Assembly: GCA_942159475.1 (NCBI GenBank) | Contig: OW804098.1 | Location: forward strand, 119,189,374-119,253,373 | DNA: 64,000 bases | Direction: 5' to 3' | DNA from: Sthenelais limicola | Lineage: Eukaryota > Annelida > Polychaeta > Phyllodocida > Sigalionidae | Shown here: positions 33,150-44,050 of the stretch, in pieces | How positions within the stretch are numbered: the stretch's first letter is position 1 | How the letters are laid out: each line of letters begins with the position of its first letter | The notes under the pieces: model-generated | Database searches by the model: none | What the model was told of the DNA's origin: nothing | What the model saw: only the letters and a program-made list of their open reading frames with translations | Made by a program: the position numbers and the translations under genes

Positions 33150-33745
33150 AATAGTTGCGATGTTAATATCTTTCAAAGTGTTTTGTTCACAATATCAATG
33201 TGTGTCACTTTTGGGGTATCCAGCACCTTGTGTGATATGAATACATTACTGAATTTCCAGATAGTGTATGAAATATATCCTTGCTTTTCATCTTTCTTTT
33301 GAAAATATTGTATTGGCTGAAACAGTTTTACAATTGTTGTTGATAAGAAAAAAGACACATGACTGAAATTATGCAGTTATATTTCGTACGTTGCCATGAA
33401 TATATTAACATATTTGATGCTACCGAAAATATTGATTGTACTTGTGTTTCAATACATTATCCAATTACCATTATTAGCGAATATTAGTTACACTTTTACC
33501 GTCGACCAGTTATAATTTATCAAGCTTTTTTCCATATTTCCGATCTCATATACGTCTATACTCATAGACCCATTGATTATATCATAGGAATCACCTACAG
33601 TTCTTTCAAGATCGTGTTCTAAGGTCATCCTATATGTAGTATAAATTTAGCTACTTTACTGGTAATTGCAATAAATATTGCAATACTTCCTCTTAAATCT
33701 CCCAAATGTTGACATCGGTAGGATTCACTGTAATTCTTGTGGTAT
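33150..33745 (+). repeat. Family A MITE, old broken copy
   Basis: AAAGTGTTTTGTTCACAATA, CACTTTTGGGGTATCCAGCA and, after a ~300-bp interruption, TCTAAGGTCATCCTATATGT, TTTAGCTACTTTACTGGTAA, TTGCAATACTTCC, ATCGGTAGGATTCACTG. Both TIRs are gone. Confidence 0.6.
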
Positions 33746-33884
33746 TATCATAACAAATATCTGTAAACGGCATTAACCAATGAGATGGCATCATGGCAAT
33801 CATAATTTAACGGTACATGAGTGGCTGAAGGCTCCCCGAATTGGGCTCTAGTAACCGATCATTTATGCATTAAATGTGTTATAA

Positions 33885-34086
33885 AGGGTGGTCTCCACTG
33901 GCTGCAGTAGGCTCTGCGGTAAGCCTTGCGATGGTTTGTAGGTGGAGGGGAATGATGAGGACCTGCCTACATGGTCCACTGGCTATATATAGACAAGTCC
34001 TCACCACTCCTCACCATCACAATACCATTGGAAGACTTACTGCACAGTTTATCGCAGAGCTTACTGCAGCCAGTGGATACCACCCT
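33885..34086. mobile_element. 202-bp MITE with TAA flanks (PIF/Harbinger-like)
   Basis: AGGGTGGTCTCCACTGGCTG, CAGTAGGCTCTGCGGTAAGC at the left; GCAGAGCTTACTGCAGCCAG, TGGATACCACCCT at the right. TAA sits on both sides (33882-33884 and 34087-34089). The overlapping 71- and 69-residue frames are accidental. Confidence 0.85.
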
Positions 34087-34089
34087 TAA

Positions 34090-34628
34090 GTTATACTACA
34101 TCCTTCAGCTCTCCTGCTGCAAAAAAATAAAGTTACATTATGGTGATGATATATGCTATATGCAATGCTATACAATTTAGCTCTCCGCCTGCAACTATAC
34201 CATACAATGAACGTGTGATAAATATATAGTTCTATATACAATTTCACAATGACCTTGGATACTAGGGATTAGGGCATTGCACCCACATCTTTAGTATTCT
34301 TATTCTAAATTTTCCACGGCCAACTGATTTGTCACTATATATTTAAGGCTACATTTTCAGCCTTTACAACACACAATACAACTAATTATACTTCTACTTT
34401 CAAATAATATATATTCAAAAATAAATAAAAATATATATATATATTCTGCTGCTGTTATATGTTCATACAAGATGTTAAATTTGAATCGGCTGGGAGAAAA
34501 TGAAGTTCATCCTTCCATCCATCCGCCCATTGGAGGAGAAACTCCTCGAATGGCAGCATGTCAGTCTGCAAATAAAAGTCAATCTATCAATCCTTCTATA
34601 AGTAGGAATTGACCTTGATGAAATAGTA
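34090..34628. other. Spacer with AT run and family H fragment
   Basis: An AT dinucleotide run lies at 34424-34444. 34444-34495 (TCTGCTGCTGTTATATGTTC, ATACAAGATGTTAAATTTGA, ATCGGCTG) is a family H scrap. Confidence 0.5.
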
Positions 34629-34815
34629 TATGGGCCAGGGCGTCAGAAAATGTACAATTCACCTTCATCAACCCTCTCAAATAACTAATTTTACAGACAA
34701 AAAAGATATTCCAAACATTTCAACAAAACTGAACAGGTTTTATGAACAGACCCAATACCCCGATATTTCTAGTATTTATCATAATTATCACTCTTTGCAG
34801 AAGTTATATATATTG
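34629..34815 (-). repeat. Family B MITE, truncated
   Basis: TATGGGCCAGGGCGTCAGAA, AATGTACAATTCACCTTCAT, CAACCCTCTCAAATAAC; decayed towards the right, with no right TIR. Confidence 0.75.
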
Positions 34816-35151
34816 CATTATTGCTTCCTTTGAAATATAGCACTCGTACCTCGTGCTATATTTCAGGCAGCAACACGATGTCATTAGACTGACCGTGGTT
34901 TAAGTACTAAATATTGCATTTTTATTCAGAAACAAATAACATTCCGAAATTGGATATTACTCTCTGCCTGAGCAGGTCTTCCTGAGAGATCCATTCCTAC
35001 ATATATCATGATCATATACAAAGTGTTGTTTTTTAGAAAATACATACATATAGCTTTTGTTTTTATAAGACATGATTATGGTTAACCATCAATCAAGTTA
35101 CCGCCGGATGTACATTTTCAAACGTCCTGACCCTATTATATGGGATAATTC
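34816..35151. other. Spacer, isolated family B end
   Basis: 35110-35138 (TGTACATTTTCAAACGTCCT, GACCCTATTA) resembles a lone family B terminus. Confidence 0.4.
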
Positions 35152-35552
35152 GCCTTCAGATAAATGAGTCATGAGTCGCAAAAAATTTAGATTAGATTAG
35201 ATTAGATTAGATTTTATGATACCATCATATCTGATAGGATGAGAACAAAGGGATTCCAATGATGGTAAACATTAACACATCTGATAAGTACTTCTATATT
35301 TTCTACGTTCATGACAAAGGGTTAGCACTAATTTCTGATGGTCAATCACTATAGAAATGTAGTGAAATTAACTCCTTAGAATAACCTCAGATATGCATAG
35401 ATATACCACACAGTCTTTAAATTTGACACAAACATTCACGCTACTTGTAGCACTAAGCAACCCGAAGAAAAAACATTGTGAGCAAGAACGTTCTTGTGAA
35501 TGAAGTAGTTTAGAAAATATCAATTTTGCTCATTTTCCTTTGACACATCACA
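35152..35552 (-). mobile_element. Family A MITE with internal (GATTA)n
   Basis: AAATGAGTCATGAGTCGCAA at the left, CAATTTTGCTCATTTTCCTT, TGACACATCACA at the right. Just inside the left TIR, GATTAGATTAGATTAGATTA (about 35190-35211) is a local expansion that other copies lack. Confidence 0.85.
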
Positions 35553-35883
35553 TAAATGTATACGGCTGATTAAACAAGGATGGAGATATCCTGAAAGAGG
35601 ATATATAAAGTCTCGTACATTGCGTTCTTGATCTATGTCCATGAAGGATTATAGATGATATCCTCCAGTATATGCCTCCCCTGATAACAGTGCAGCATGG
35701 TAGATAGTCCTTACATAATGGACCTAAATGATAAAACGTGCACTATCAATCATTATTCCTCATACAGTTTTGGAATTACATTATAAACATAAAAGTGACT
35801 CTATTGTGAACATAAAATACTTATGGCTGCTCAGGGACTGGTGATCAAGGAACAGTATAGGGTTGGGTTGTCATGAAAAGCAC
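35553..35883. other. Spacer, nothing recognised
   Basis: No supported feature. Confidence 0.35.
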
Positions 35884-36201
35884 AATAGGGGATTTGCATA
35901 ACCGGCATTTTCAATCTCGATTCACATGGAATTATGGGACTAGTGGTACAGTCTAGCATCTATGGAATACATGCCATGTTCGGCATGGAATATTTATTAA
36001 TGCTTTAATATCAATATCCATGATGTTTCCATTACATAAGTCCCCCCCCCCCATCTTACCCATCATGCACTTGGTTTTGGTAGATCGTTTATAAAAGCAA
36101 AGATATTGGTGAAAACATTCTTGAAATTTTCGATAAAATGTTGCCAAATATTTGTATATCAGTTTTTAACAGAATCCAGTGAGACATGCAAATGCCCTAT
36201 T
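35884..36201 (+). mobile_element. Family C MITE, full length
   Basis: AATAGGGGATTTGCATAACC to GAGACATGCAAATGCCCTAT, T. 318 bp; a C10 run interrupts it near 36043. The GCACTGCAGCAGACATGCGC segment found near the right end of other copies is deleted. Confidence 0.88.
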
Positions 36202-36660
36202 GGGATGTGGAATTCACTTTCAGATGCGGGTCTTCTTTTGTGGACACCTTTCTTGGATGAATACAAAATGCATTGAATTGAAATGCGTTCTATTCAATTG
36301 TAATCTTACATTTGAATGGTGATATTTAGTGACACTGGAACACGGTACTGGTGATTGGATTATTTATAGGAACTTGGGGAACTGTATTGGTCTCCATTTT
36401 GGTATTTTGTTTGAAATTGTTTGAAAACGTTGAGCCACAAATCGATATTTTTAAAGATTTATACAACGCGCATTAAATCGTCTTTCATGTGAAGTATTAC
36501 ACTGAAGCTATTATTTAAAAAGGGGCCAGTCGGCGGCAAGGGAGAGAGATCAATCAGGCAAGTGGAGATACATCTATATAAAGGTAGCTTAAAGTCAAAG
36601 TCCTAGGTTAGAACATGGACTCAGTGGACATTAGATATCTCCTTCGATAAATTAATATTC
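36202..36660. other. Spacer, nothing recognised
   Basis: No supported feature. Confidence 0.35.
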
Positions 36661-36983
36661 AATAGAGGATTTGCATAGCCGCCATTTTGAATGTTAATTC
36701 GCATGGACTTATAGGACTAATCGTACATTGTAAAATCAATAGAAAACATCTTATGTTCAGCATGGACTAATTATGCTATACATGTTTTCATAAAACAAGC
36801 CTCCGTTTTTCCCATCATGCATTTGGTTTTCATAGATCATTTGTACAAGCTATGTTATTGGTGGAAACATTCTTGCAGTTGTCGATAAAAACATTGCCAA
36901 ATATTTGTATGTCAGATTTTAAGAGAATCCATCCCAGGATGCACTATACAGACATGCGCAGTGGCACATGCAAATCCCCTATT
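36661..36983 (+). mobile_element. Family C MITE, full length
   Basis: AATAGAGGATTTGCATAGCC, GCCATTTTGAATGTTAATTC to GTGGCACATGCAAATCCCCT, ATT. 323 bp. Confidence 0.9.
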
Positions 36984-37496
36984 ACTTTGCTATTATGGCA
37001 GAATAGAACAACCAACATAATGAATCTAATTCTGTTATTATCTCTCACCATCACATAGCTTAAAGTTCAAAGAGTAAAGAAGACTCGATTTCGTATAACA
37101 CTTGTGCAATACAAATTGAAATTGCACACCTTTATGATAACCCTCTTAAAATAAATTGTTACGAATCCCCATTAAACAGAAGTCGCAAAAAAAGGATTTT
37201 TTCAGTCAAACAACTGAGTCAAACAGTCACACTCGGTCTTGAAAATGACCTCAGGATATAAGGAACTTCTCGTATTTAATGGTAATTTAATGACACTAAA
37301 GGACATGGACTATTATGCGGATTATGCTTAATATGTTAATTTTACAAATCTTGTACCTTAAAACTTTATTCTATGTATTCTCATCTTTTGTTAAGGGTTA
37401 CCTGGTAGATCTCCAGTGGAGATGGATTAATGACCCTATTCGCTGATTTATACTATGTATATGTTTACTGAATAAAAGTTGTATAATAATAATACT
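36984..37496. other. Spacer with a possible LINE/SINE-like tail
   Basis: 37428-37495 (GACCCTATTCGCTGATTTAT ... TGAATAAAAGTTGTATAATA, ATAATACTAA) looks like a sense 3' tail with AATAAA and ATA repeats. No body is recognised. Confidence 0.4.
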
Positions 37497-37791
37497 AATT
37501 TTGAGATACCTATCATCATATTTGAAAAGATGCGAGCAAACCGATTCCAATGAGAGTAAACATTAGGAAAGCTATAGCAAGTACCTGAAATCCTAAGTGT
37601 AGATGTATCTAGGATGACCCCAGAAATGCTAGAATATATCTAATACATAGTCTTGGAATTTGGTAAATGTATTCATACGATTGGAAACGGTACATACCCT
37701 AAAAATGAGAACGTTCCAATACAGAGATCTTGGGGAAAAACACGGATTCAGCGAGTTGTTACTCATTTGCCTGCAACACATCACAATTATA
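37497..37791 (-). repeat. Family A MITE, left TIR lost
   Basis: TTTTGAGATACCTATCATCA, TATTTGAAAAGATGCGAGCA through GTTACTCATTTGCCTGCAAC, ACATCACAA. It directly follows the tail-like sequence at 37495, which may have replaced the TIR. Confidence 0.8.
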
Positions 37792-38055
37792 TTCTGATTC
37801 ATTACAACACTTAAATTCATTACATCCATAAAAGACGTAAAAGTCCTCCATTTTAAAATGTTGTGTGACTTCCGGAGAGATGCACCCAAAACACTTAGAA
37901 TATAATACAAAATCAAACACTTGTCACTATGCATTATTACATAGCCTAGTTCAGGGAAGTTCAGTCGGTAGAGGGAATGTATGCATTGTATTATATATGC
38001 ATACATTATGTATCAGTCATTACAAATGATAAACAATGGGTCACCAAGTGCATAC

Positions 38056-38298
38056 GCAGGTGAGTCAGATCTATAGAAAATGCACAATTCGTCCTCACCA
38101 ACCGTCTGAAATAACCAATATTTGAAGACAGAAATCAGCTTCAAAATGCAAATTAACATAACAGAACTAATACTTTAAATCAATGCAATTCAAAATATAC
38201 TTAGATATACCCGATATTCATCATTTTTCAGCCACATTTAGCAAAATTTACTGAATGTGTACAGTTGCCAATTTTACATTTTCTGACAATCTGACCCA
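38056..38298 (-). mobile_element. Family B MITE, full length
   Basis: GGTGAGTCAGATCTATAGAA to ACATTTTCTGACAATCTGAC, CCAAA. Internal order is complete. Confidence 0.88.
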
Positions 38299-38486
38299 AA
38301 AACTCTTCATAATGATGGTGGTACGATAGTCAATGGTAGTTGTCTGGCTGCCAATTGATATATAGGTATACATACATGTAGTTTTTGCCTTAAATTTAGA
38401 GTTTTGAAAGATTAATACGGCTTTTATTGTGTGTTGTACTGCTGTCGACTGTGCATTATAATTTTGTACTCTAGTGATGGATGACA

Positions 38487-39313
38487 TGTGATGTGTTACA
38501 GACAAATGAGTCACCAGTCGCAAAGTTATGTTTGTATTGATGAAAAATATTTTTTAAATTGTTTTATTCATGAAACTTCCTTGTAGGAATATTCCCATTT
38601 TTGGGGTGTTTAGCGCTGATAGTCGTATGAATATAATTATGTAATGTGTTATAGGAAAATGAGTCATAAGTCGCAAAAAATAGATTTTGAGATATCATTA
38701 TATTTGAAAAGATGAGATCAAGCCAATTCCAATGATAGTAACCATTCTAATAATCCAATAAGTATTTCTAGATTTTAAGTTTGATATTTTCGTTTTTGAA
38801 AACGATAGATTCCAATATTTCTGGGGGTGACTAAACAGTAAAGTAACTAAATATAGTCCATATGACGACCTTTAAAATGAAAGGATATATTACATAGATT
38901 GTCCTGCAATTTGATACATCGATTGACATAACTATAAGTGACAAACTCCCAAAAAATCAGAATATTCCAATAATGTGATCTTGTGAAAAAAACACTTTGA
39001 TACATATGAATTTTGCGACTTATGACTCATTTTCCTGAAACACATCACATAATATGTACTAAATTTTTAAGAGTGTATTTGATGTATTCTTGTGTGTCTA
39101 AGGTCATCATATGGAGCAATTTAATTACTTTGCAGGTAATCATCGACCCAAAAATATTGTAAACATTTATCCCAACAATCACACAATCAAATAAAGTACA
39201 GAAATACTTTTAAGATTTCCTGAATGTTAACCTTATTGCAATTCACTTAACCTATATATTGAAATCGATTCTGTTCTGACTTATGACTCAAATTTCTGTG
39301 TTACATTTCATGC
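38487..39313 (+). mobile_element. Family A MITE (outer copy)
   Basis: TGTGATGTGTTACAGACAAA, TGAGTCACCAGTCGC starts it. It stops at ATGAATATAATTA (38639), resumes at 39050 (TAATATGTACTAAATTTTTA), and ends CTGACTTATGACTCAAATTT, CTGTGTTACATTTCA. A second family A copy sits between, in the opposite orientation. Confidence 0.88.
38640..39049 (-). mobile_element. Family A MITE (inner, nested copy)
   Basis: TGTAATGTGTTATAGGAAAA to TTTTCCTGAAACACATCACA, with TA directly outside each end (38638-38639 and 39050-39051). This is the clearest target-site evidence for family A and suggests a TA-targeting (mariner-like) origin. It closely resembles the copy at 41531 (shared ATTTCTGGGGGT, ACCTTTAAAA.GAAAGGATAT). 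Confidence 0.92.
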
Positions 39314-39371
39314 ATGGCAGGTTAACTCATCGACATGAGTGACATAGATATATATGTTGTGGGTGTGGCTC

Positions 39372-39765
39372 CAGTTTGACCTCCTCCTCCTCTAAGTACT
39401 AGGGCAACCCCACCATTGAGGTGAGCTAGTCGTGTGAGAAACAATGTAAATGCTTGTTGGAACAGGAGGGAGAGGAGGAGGAGGTGGAGGAGGAGTAGGA
39501 GGAGGAGCAGAATGGGAGAAGAGGGCGGTGAAGGATAGATAGGAGGAGATGGAGGAGATGGGGGAGAAATAGGTGGAGGAGCGGGAGGAGGGTAAGGGTA
39601 AGGAGGAGGTGGTGGAGGATGGCGATGAGGAGGTGGTGGAAGAGGAGGAAGGGGAGCAGGTGTTGGAGCAGGTGGTGGAATGAATAGGGAGGAAGATGAG
39701 GAGGATGGGTAGGAGTAGCTGGAGAGCAAAAAGTAGGAGAAACAGGAGAACAATGGTGTGGGAAG
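39372..39765. repeat. GGA-rich polypurine tract
   Basis: About 390 bp dominated by GGAGGA, GGTGGA and GGGAGA. The Pro/Ser-rich minus frames of 143 and 132 residues (39322-39790) follow from GGA repeats and are not called. Repeated GG runs on the + strand could form G-quadruplexes. Confidence 0.8.
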
Positions 39766-39988
39766 CAGGCCTTAAGGGCGGGTCCAACATATCAGTTTTT
39801 ACCTTACCTTTCGATAATTCTTTTTAATATTTCGATAACAAAAGAAAAACGTCCCTGCATCCATTGCGCAGTATATAGTCTCAAGTACACATAAGGTGTT
39901 CCTAAGGACCAAGTCTGAGTAGTATAAGAAAAGTGCACATATTCGATGGCTCTACATTTTCATTAGACCATTTTGTTATCCATTGAAC

Positions 39989-40249
39989 GTGATGAGTTTC
40001 AGGGAAATGATTCACAAGTCGCAAAATCTATATTTTCCAAAGTGGTTTATTTACAAGATCTCTTGGTTGGAATGTTCTAATATTTGAAAATCTCAAGACA
40101 GTGTATTAATTAATGTATCCTTGCGTTTCAAAGGTCATCTTATATAAATACATACATTTAATTACTTTACTAGTAATTGCCCACCCAGTAATATTGCAAA
40201 CTTTTTTCAAACAGAAGTATATCAAACATAAAATATAGAAACCTTTTTT
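39989..40249 (+). repeat. Family A MITE, 5' two thirds
   Basis: GTGATGAGTTTCAGGGAAAT, GATTCACAAGTCGCAAAATC to TCAAACATAAAATATAGAAA, CC. It is cut by the family C fragment that follows. Confidence 0.85.
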
Positions 40250-40349
40250 ATCTTATACCATGCTGAACATAGCATGTTTTTTAAAGACGTTAGTCCCATA
40301 ACGCCATGCGAATCAACATTCAAAATGGCGGCAATGCAAATCTCCTCTT
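40250..40349 (-). repeat. Family C MITE, fragment
   Basis: CCATGCTGAACATAGCATGT, TTAGTCCCATAACGCCATGC, GAATCAACATTCAAAATGGC, GGCAATGCAAATCTCC: the inverse of the family C left end. Confidence 0.82.
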
Positions 40350-40452
40350 CGGAGCGAAAAAGAGTGACCTTGTGCAGGAGTATGCAGAGTGATGAAGATG
40401 ATCCGTACGATGTACGGTGAAGAGGATAAGATGATAAATGTAGTGTAAACAT

Positions 40453-40700
40453 TCATACACCCTCTTTATACACTCTCTGTCTGCCCCCTCCCTGTATACA
40501 CCCTCCCTTTATACACCCTCTTTATACACCCTCTGTATACACCCTCCCTGTATACACCCTCTTTATACACCCTCTGTCTGCCCCCTCCCTGTATACACCC
40601 TCCCGTTATACCACCTCCCCTTCTCTGCCTCCCGTCATTTTATACCCACATTTTTTACCCCCTCTTTAACCCCACCTCCCCTTATACATATCTCCCCGTC
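40453..40700. repeat. TATACACCCTC minisatellite
   Basis: Irregular tandem copies of TATACACCCTC with CTTTA, CTGTA or CCTGTA spacers, period about 15-19 bp, grading into ACCTCCCCTT-type sequence. Confidence 0.78.
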
Positions 40701-40736
40701 TCGATTTTATACCGACTTTTTTATCCCCTCTTTATT

Positions 40737-40973
40737 GGTTAAGTCGCTAGAAAATGTACGAATGGCCTCCACTAATCATCTAAAATATTCCAAATTTCGG
40801 AAAAAATCAGGTTCAAAATACAGTTCGATATAAGCAGACAGATATATTGAATGACAACAATACAGAATACACTCAGATATACTCAGTATTTATCATTTTT
40901 CACTCTAATTTAGCAGAATTTGGGAGATGTGTAAACATTTAGAGCGTGCATTTTCTGAAAATCTGACCCACAT
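40737..40973 (-). mobile_element. Family B MITE
   Basis: Left TIR decayed (AAGTCGCTAGAAAATGTACG); right GCATTTTCTGAAAATCTGAC, CCACAT. It carries ACAGAATACACTCAGATATA as in 53524, a second B subfamily. Confidence 0.82.
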
Positions 40974-41032
40974 AACCCTGCCTATAACACGCCCCTCCCC
41001 CATCACCCATCACCCACCGCACATACACACAT

Positions 41033-41277
41033 GTATGTGTCAGATTTTCAGAAAATGTACAATTGGTAACTGTACACATTTAGTAAATTCTACAAAATTA
41101 GGGTGCAATTTGGTCAATACTAGGTAAATTCGAGTATATTTGGCATTGCATTGATTCTAGCAATCTGTTTGGTTAGGTTGAACTGTATTTTGAACTTTAT
41201 TTTCGTCTGAAATTTCGGTTATTTGAGAGGACTGGTGAAGGTCAGTTGTACATTTTCTAAAAAATCTGACCCGTATA
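41033..41277 (+). mobile_element. Family B MITE
   Basis: TATGTGTCAGATTTTCAGAA to ATTTTCTAAAAAATCTGACC, CGTAT. It lies ~60 bp from the inverted copy at 40737, so the two could fold together. Confidence 0.9.
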
Positions 41278-41530
41278 TACACCGCATCAATGGACGTACC
41301 ATTCATCCTACAGTAGTAGACAGGAGAACAACAGGGTATATCTAGTATCAATTCATTCATAAAAAAAGACACATCAGCCACATCAACAACATTTTTGTCG
41401 AGTTTTTGTCAGACTTATACAATATACCACACATCACACAGGCAGACATCAACAACATGGTGCAGTTTTTAGTCAGTTCGATGTAGAATACAACACAGAT
41501 CACACAGGCAGACATCAACAATTCTACAAA
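41278..41530. other. Spacer with a ~50-bp direct duplication
   Basis: CACATCACACAGGCAGACAT, CAACAA (41431-41456) recurs at 41495-41521 as CAGATCACACAGGCAGACAT, CAACAA. Confidence 0.55.
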
Positions 41531-41913
41531 TGTGATCCGTTTTAGGAAAATGAGTCATAAGTCGCAAAAAATGGATTTTGTGATATCACCATATTTGAAA
41601 AGAGGAGATCAAGCCGATTCCAATGATAGTAAACAGTATAATAAAATAATAAGTATTTCTAGATTTTAAGTTAGACATTTTCGTTTTTAATTAAAAGGTT
41701 TCCAATATTTCTGGGGGTTAATAAACAGTAAAGTAACTAAATGTAGTCCATATGAGGACCTTTAAAACGAAAGGATATATTGCATAGATTGTCCTGGAAT
41801 TTGCGACATCGATTGACATACCTATAAGTGACACACTCTGGAAAAATCAGAACATTCCAATAATGTGATCTTGTGAAAAAAACATTTTGAAAAATATCAA
41901 TTTTGCGACTTTT
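41531..41913 (-). mobile_element. Family A MITE
   Basis: TGTGATCCGTTTTAGGAAAA, TGAGTCATAAGTCGC; the right end stops at TTTTGCGACTTTTGCAAATC, TGACC, where the last TIR bases are replaced. Same subfamily as 38640-39049. Confidence 0.88.
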
Positions 41914-42061
41914 GCAAATCTGACCGGGGTAGGTCCTCCAAAAAGAAATGAGGAAGTTTTAGAAGGTCTTAAAAATAATTGAACACATTCCTCCAAGCGT
42001 TTGGTCAAATGAGTTTTTGATGAGTTCTAATAGAATGACACAAGTAAAAGAATGTTCAGCT

Positions 42062-43620
42062 TTGACAGTGCCAAATGTTCTATTTAATTCTCCTCCTCAT
42101 TCCCTCTATTTTCAACTCTTCCTCTCTTCTCCACTTTTAACTCCGCCTTTCCTCTTCCCCCCTTCTTGACTCCTTCTCCTACTCTTCCCCCTTCTCAACT
42201 CCTTTTCCTACTCTTCCCCCTTTCTTGACTCCTCTTCTACTCTTCCCCCTTTTTTCACTCCTTCTCCTACTCTTTCTCGCTTCTCCATTCCTTCTCCTAC
42301 TCTTCCTCCCTTCTTGACTCCTTCTCCTACTCTTCCCCCTTCTCGACTCCTTCTCCTACTCTTCCCCCTTCTCAACTACTTTTCCTACTCTTCCCCCTTT
42401 CTTGACTCCTGCTCCTACTCTTCCCCCTTTTTTCACTCTTTCTCCTACTCTTTCTCGCTTCTCCATTCCTTCTCCTACTCTTCCTCCCTTCTCGACTCCT
42501 GCTCCTACTCTTCCCCCTTTTTCACTCCTTCTCCTACTCTTCCCCCTTCTCAACTCCTTCTCCTACTCTTCCCCCTTTCTCAACTCCTTCTCCTACTCTT
42601 CCCCCTTCTAGACTCCTTCTCCTACTCTTCCCCCTTCTCTACTCCTTCTCCTACTCTTCCCCCTTCTAGACTCCTTCTCCTACTCTTCCCCCTTCTTGAC
42701 TCCTTCTCCTACTCTTCCCCCTTCTCTACTCCTTCTCCTACTCTTCCCCCTTCTAGACTCCTTCTCCTACTCTTCCCCCTTCTAGACTCCTTCTCCTACT
42801 CTTCCCCCTTCTCTACTCCTTCTCCTACTCTTCCCCCTTCTAGACTCCTTCTCCTACTCTTCCCCCTTCTAGACTCCTTCTCCTACTCTTCCCCCTTCTA
42901 GACTCCTTCTCCTACTCTTCCCCCTTCTCTACTCCTTCTCCTACTCTTCCCCTTCTCTACTCCCTCTCCTACTCTTCCCCCTTCTCTACTCCCTCTCCTA
43001 CTCTTCCCCCTTCTCAACTCCTTCTCCTACTCTTCCCCTTCTCTACTCCTTCTCCTACTATTCCCCCATTCTCTACTCCTTCTCCTACTATTCCCCCATT
43101 CTCTACTCCTTCCTCTACTCTTCCCCCATTCTCTACTCCTTCTCCTACTATTCCCCCATTCTCTACTCCTTCCTCTACTCTTCCCCCATTCTCTACTCCT
43201 TCTCCTACTATTCCCCCTTCTCTACTCCTTTTCCTACTCTTCCCCCTTCTCGACTCCTTCTCCTACTCTTCCCCCTTCTCGACTCCTTCTCCTACTCTTC
43301 CCCCTTCTCTACTCCTTCTCCTACTATTCCCCCATTCTCTACTCCTTCCTCTACTCTTCTCCATTCTCTACTCCTTCTCCTACTCTTCCCCATTCTCTAT
43401 TCCTCCTTCTCCTAATCTTCCCCCATTCTCTACTCTTTCTCCTACTATTCCCTCCTTCTCCACTCCTTCTCCTACTATTCCCTCCTTCTCCACTCCTTCT
43501 CCTGCGGTTCCCTCCTTCTCTACTCCTTCTCCTACTCTTTCCCCATTCTCTACTCCTCTTACTCTTCCCCCACTCTCTACCCCTACCACTACTCTTCCCC
43601 CTTTCTACCTTTCCTCGTCT
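42062..43620. repeat. 29-bp polypyrimidine minisatellite
   Basis: Roughly 50 copies of CTCCTTCTCCTACTCTTCCC, CCTTCTMKA; measured spacing is 29 bp (42671 to 42700). Variants end CTAGA, CTCTA, CTCGA or TTGA, and a sub-block with ATTCCCCCATTCTCTA lies at 43050-43350. Frames on both strands (for example 42314-42901) are open because the unit lacks stops; they are not genes. Confidence 0.92.
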
Positions 43621-44050
43621 CTTCCCCCCTCTTTCTACTACTTCTCCTCCTCGTCCCTGTTTTACTTCTCCTCCTGCTCTTCCCTTCCTTTCTCAACTCT
43701 TCCCCCTCCATTTCCCCCTTTCCACTACTTCACCTCTCCTTCCCCCTTCTACTTCTCCTCCTGCTGCTTTGCCTCCTCCACCTCATCCTGTCATCACCGC
43801 CAGATCATGTTCCTAGTATTTCCTTCATCCATCAACACCTCTTCCTATTCGGAATCACCATCCCATATATAACTTTGTACATGATTGCACCCTCTATTTC
43901 CTCCTCTTCCTTCTCCTCTTCCTTCTTTTCCCTTTTTCTCACCTTTCCTCCTTCTCCTCCATAACCACCTTTCCACCATTCACCTCCTACAGTTCCATCT
44001 CCTCCTTCCCTGTCTATACACTGCCTTTCCTTCTCCCCTTCTTCATATTT
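43621..44050. repeat. Irregular polypyrimidine tract
   Basis: Still C/T-dominated but without a fixed period. A short non-pyrimidine island with ATCATGTTCCTAG and GGAATCACCATCCCATATAT lies at 43800-43890. Confidence 0.75.

Noticed and set aside
39322..39790. Proline-rich minus frames of 132-143 codons
   Set aside because: Direct reading of a GGA/GGT-rich tract; two frames are equally open.
42314..42901. 195-codon plus frame with Ser/Leu repeats
   Set aside because: A 29-bp minisatellite without stop codons.
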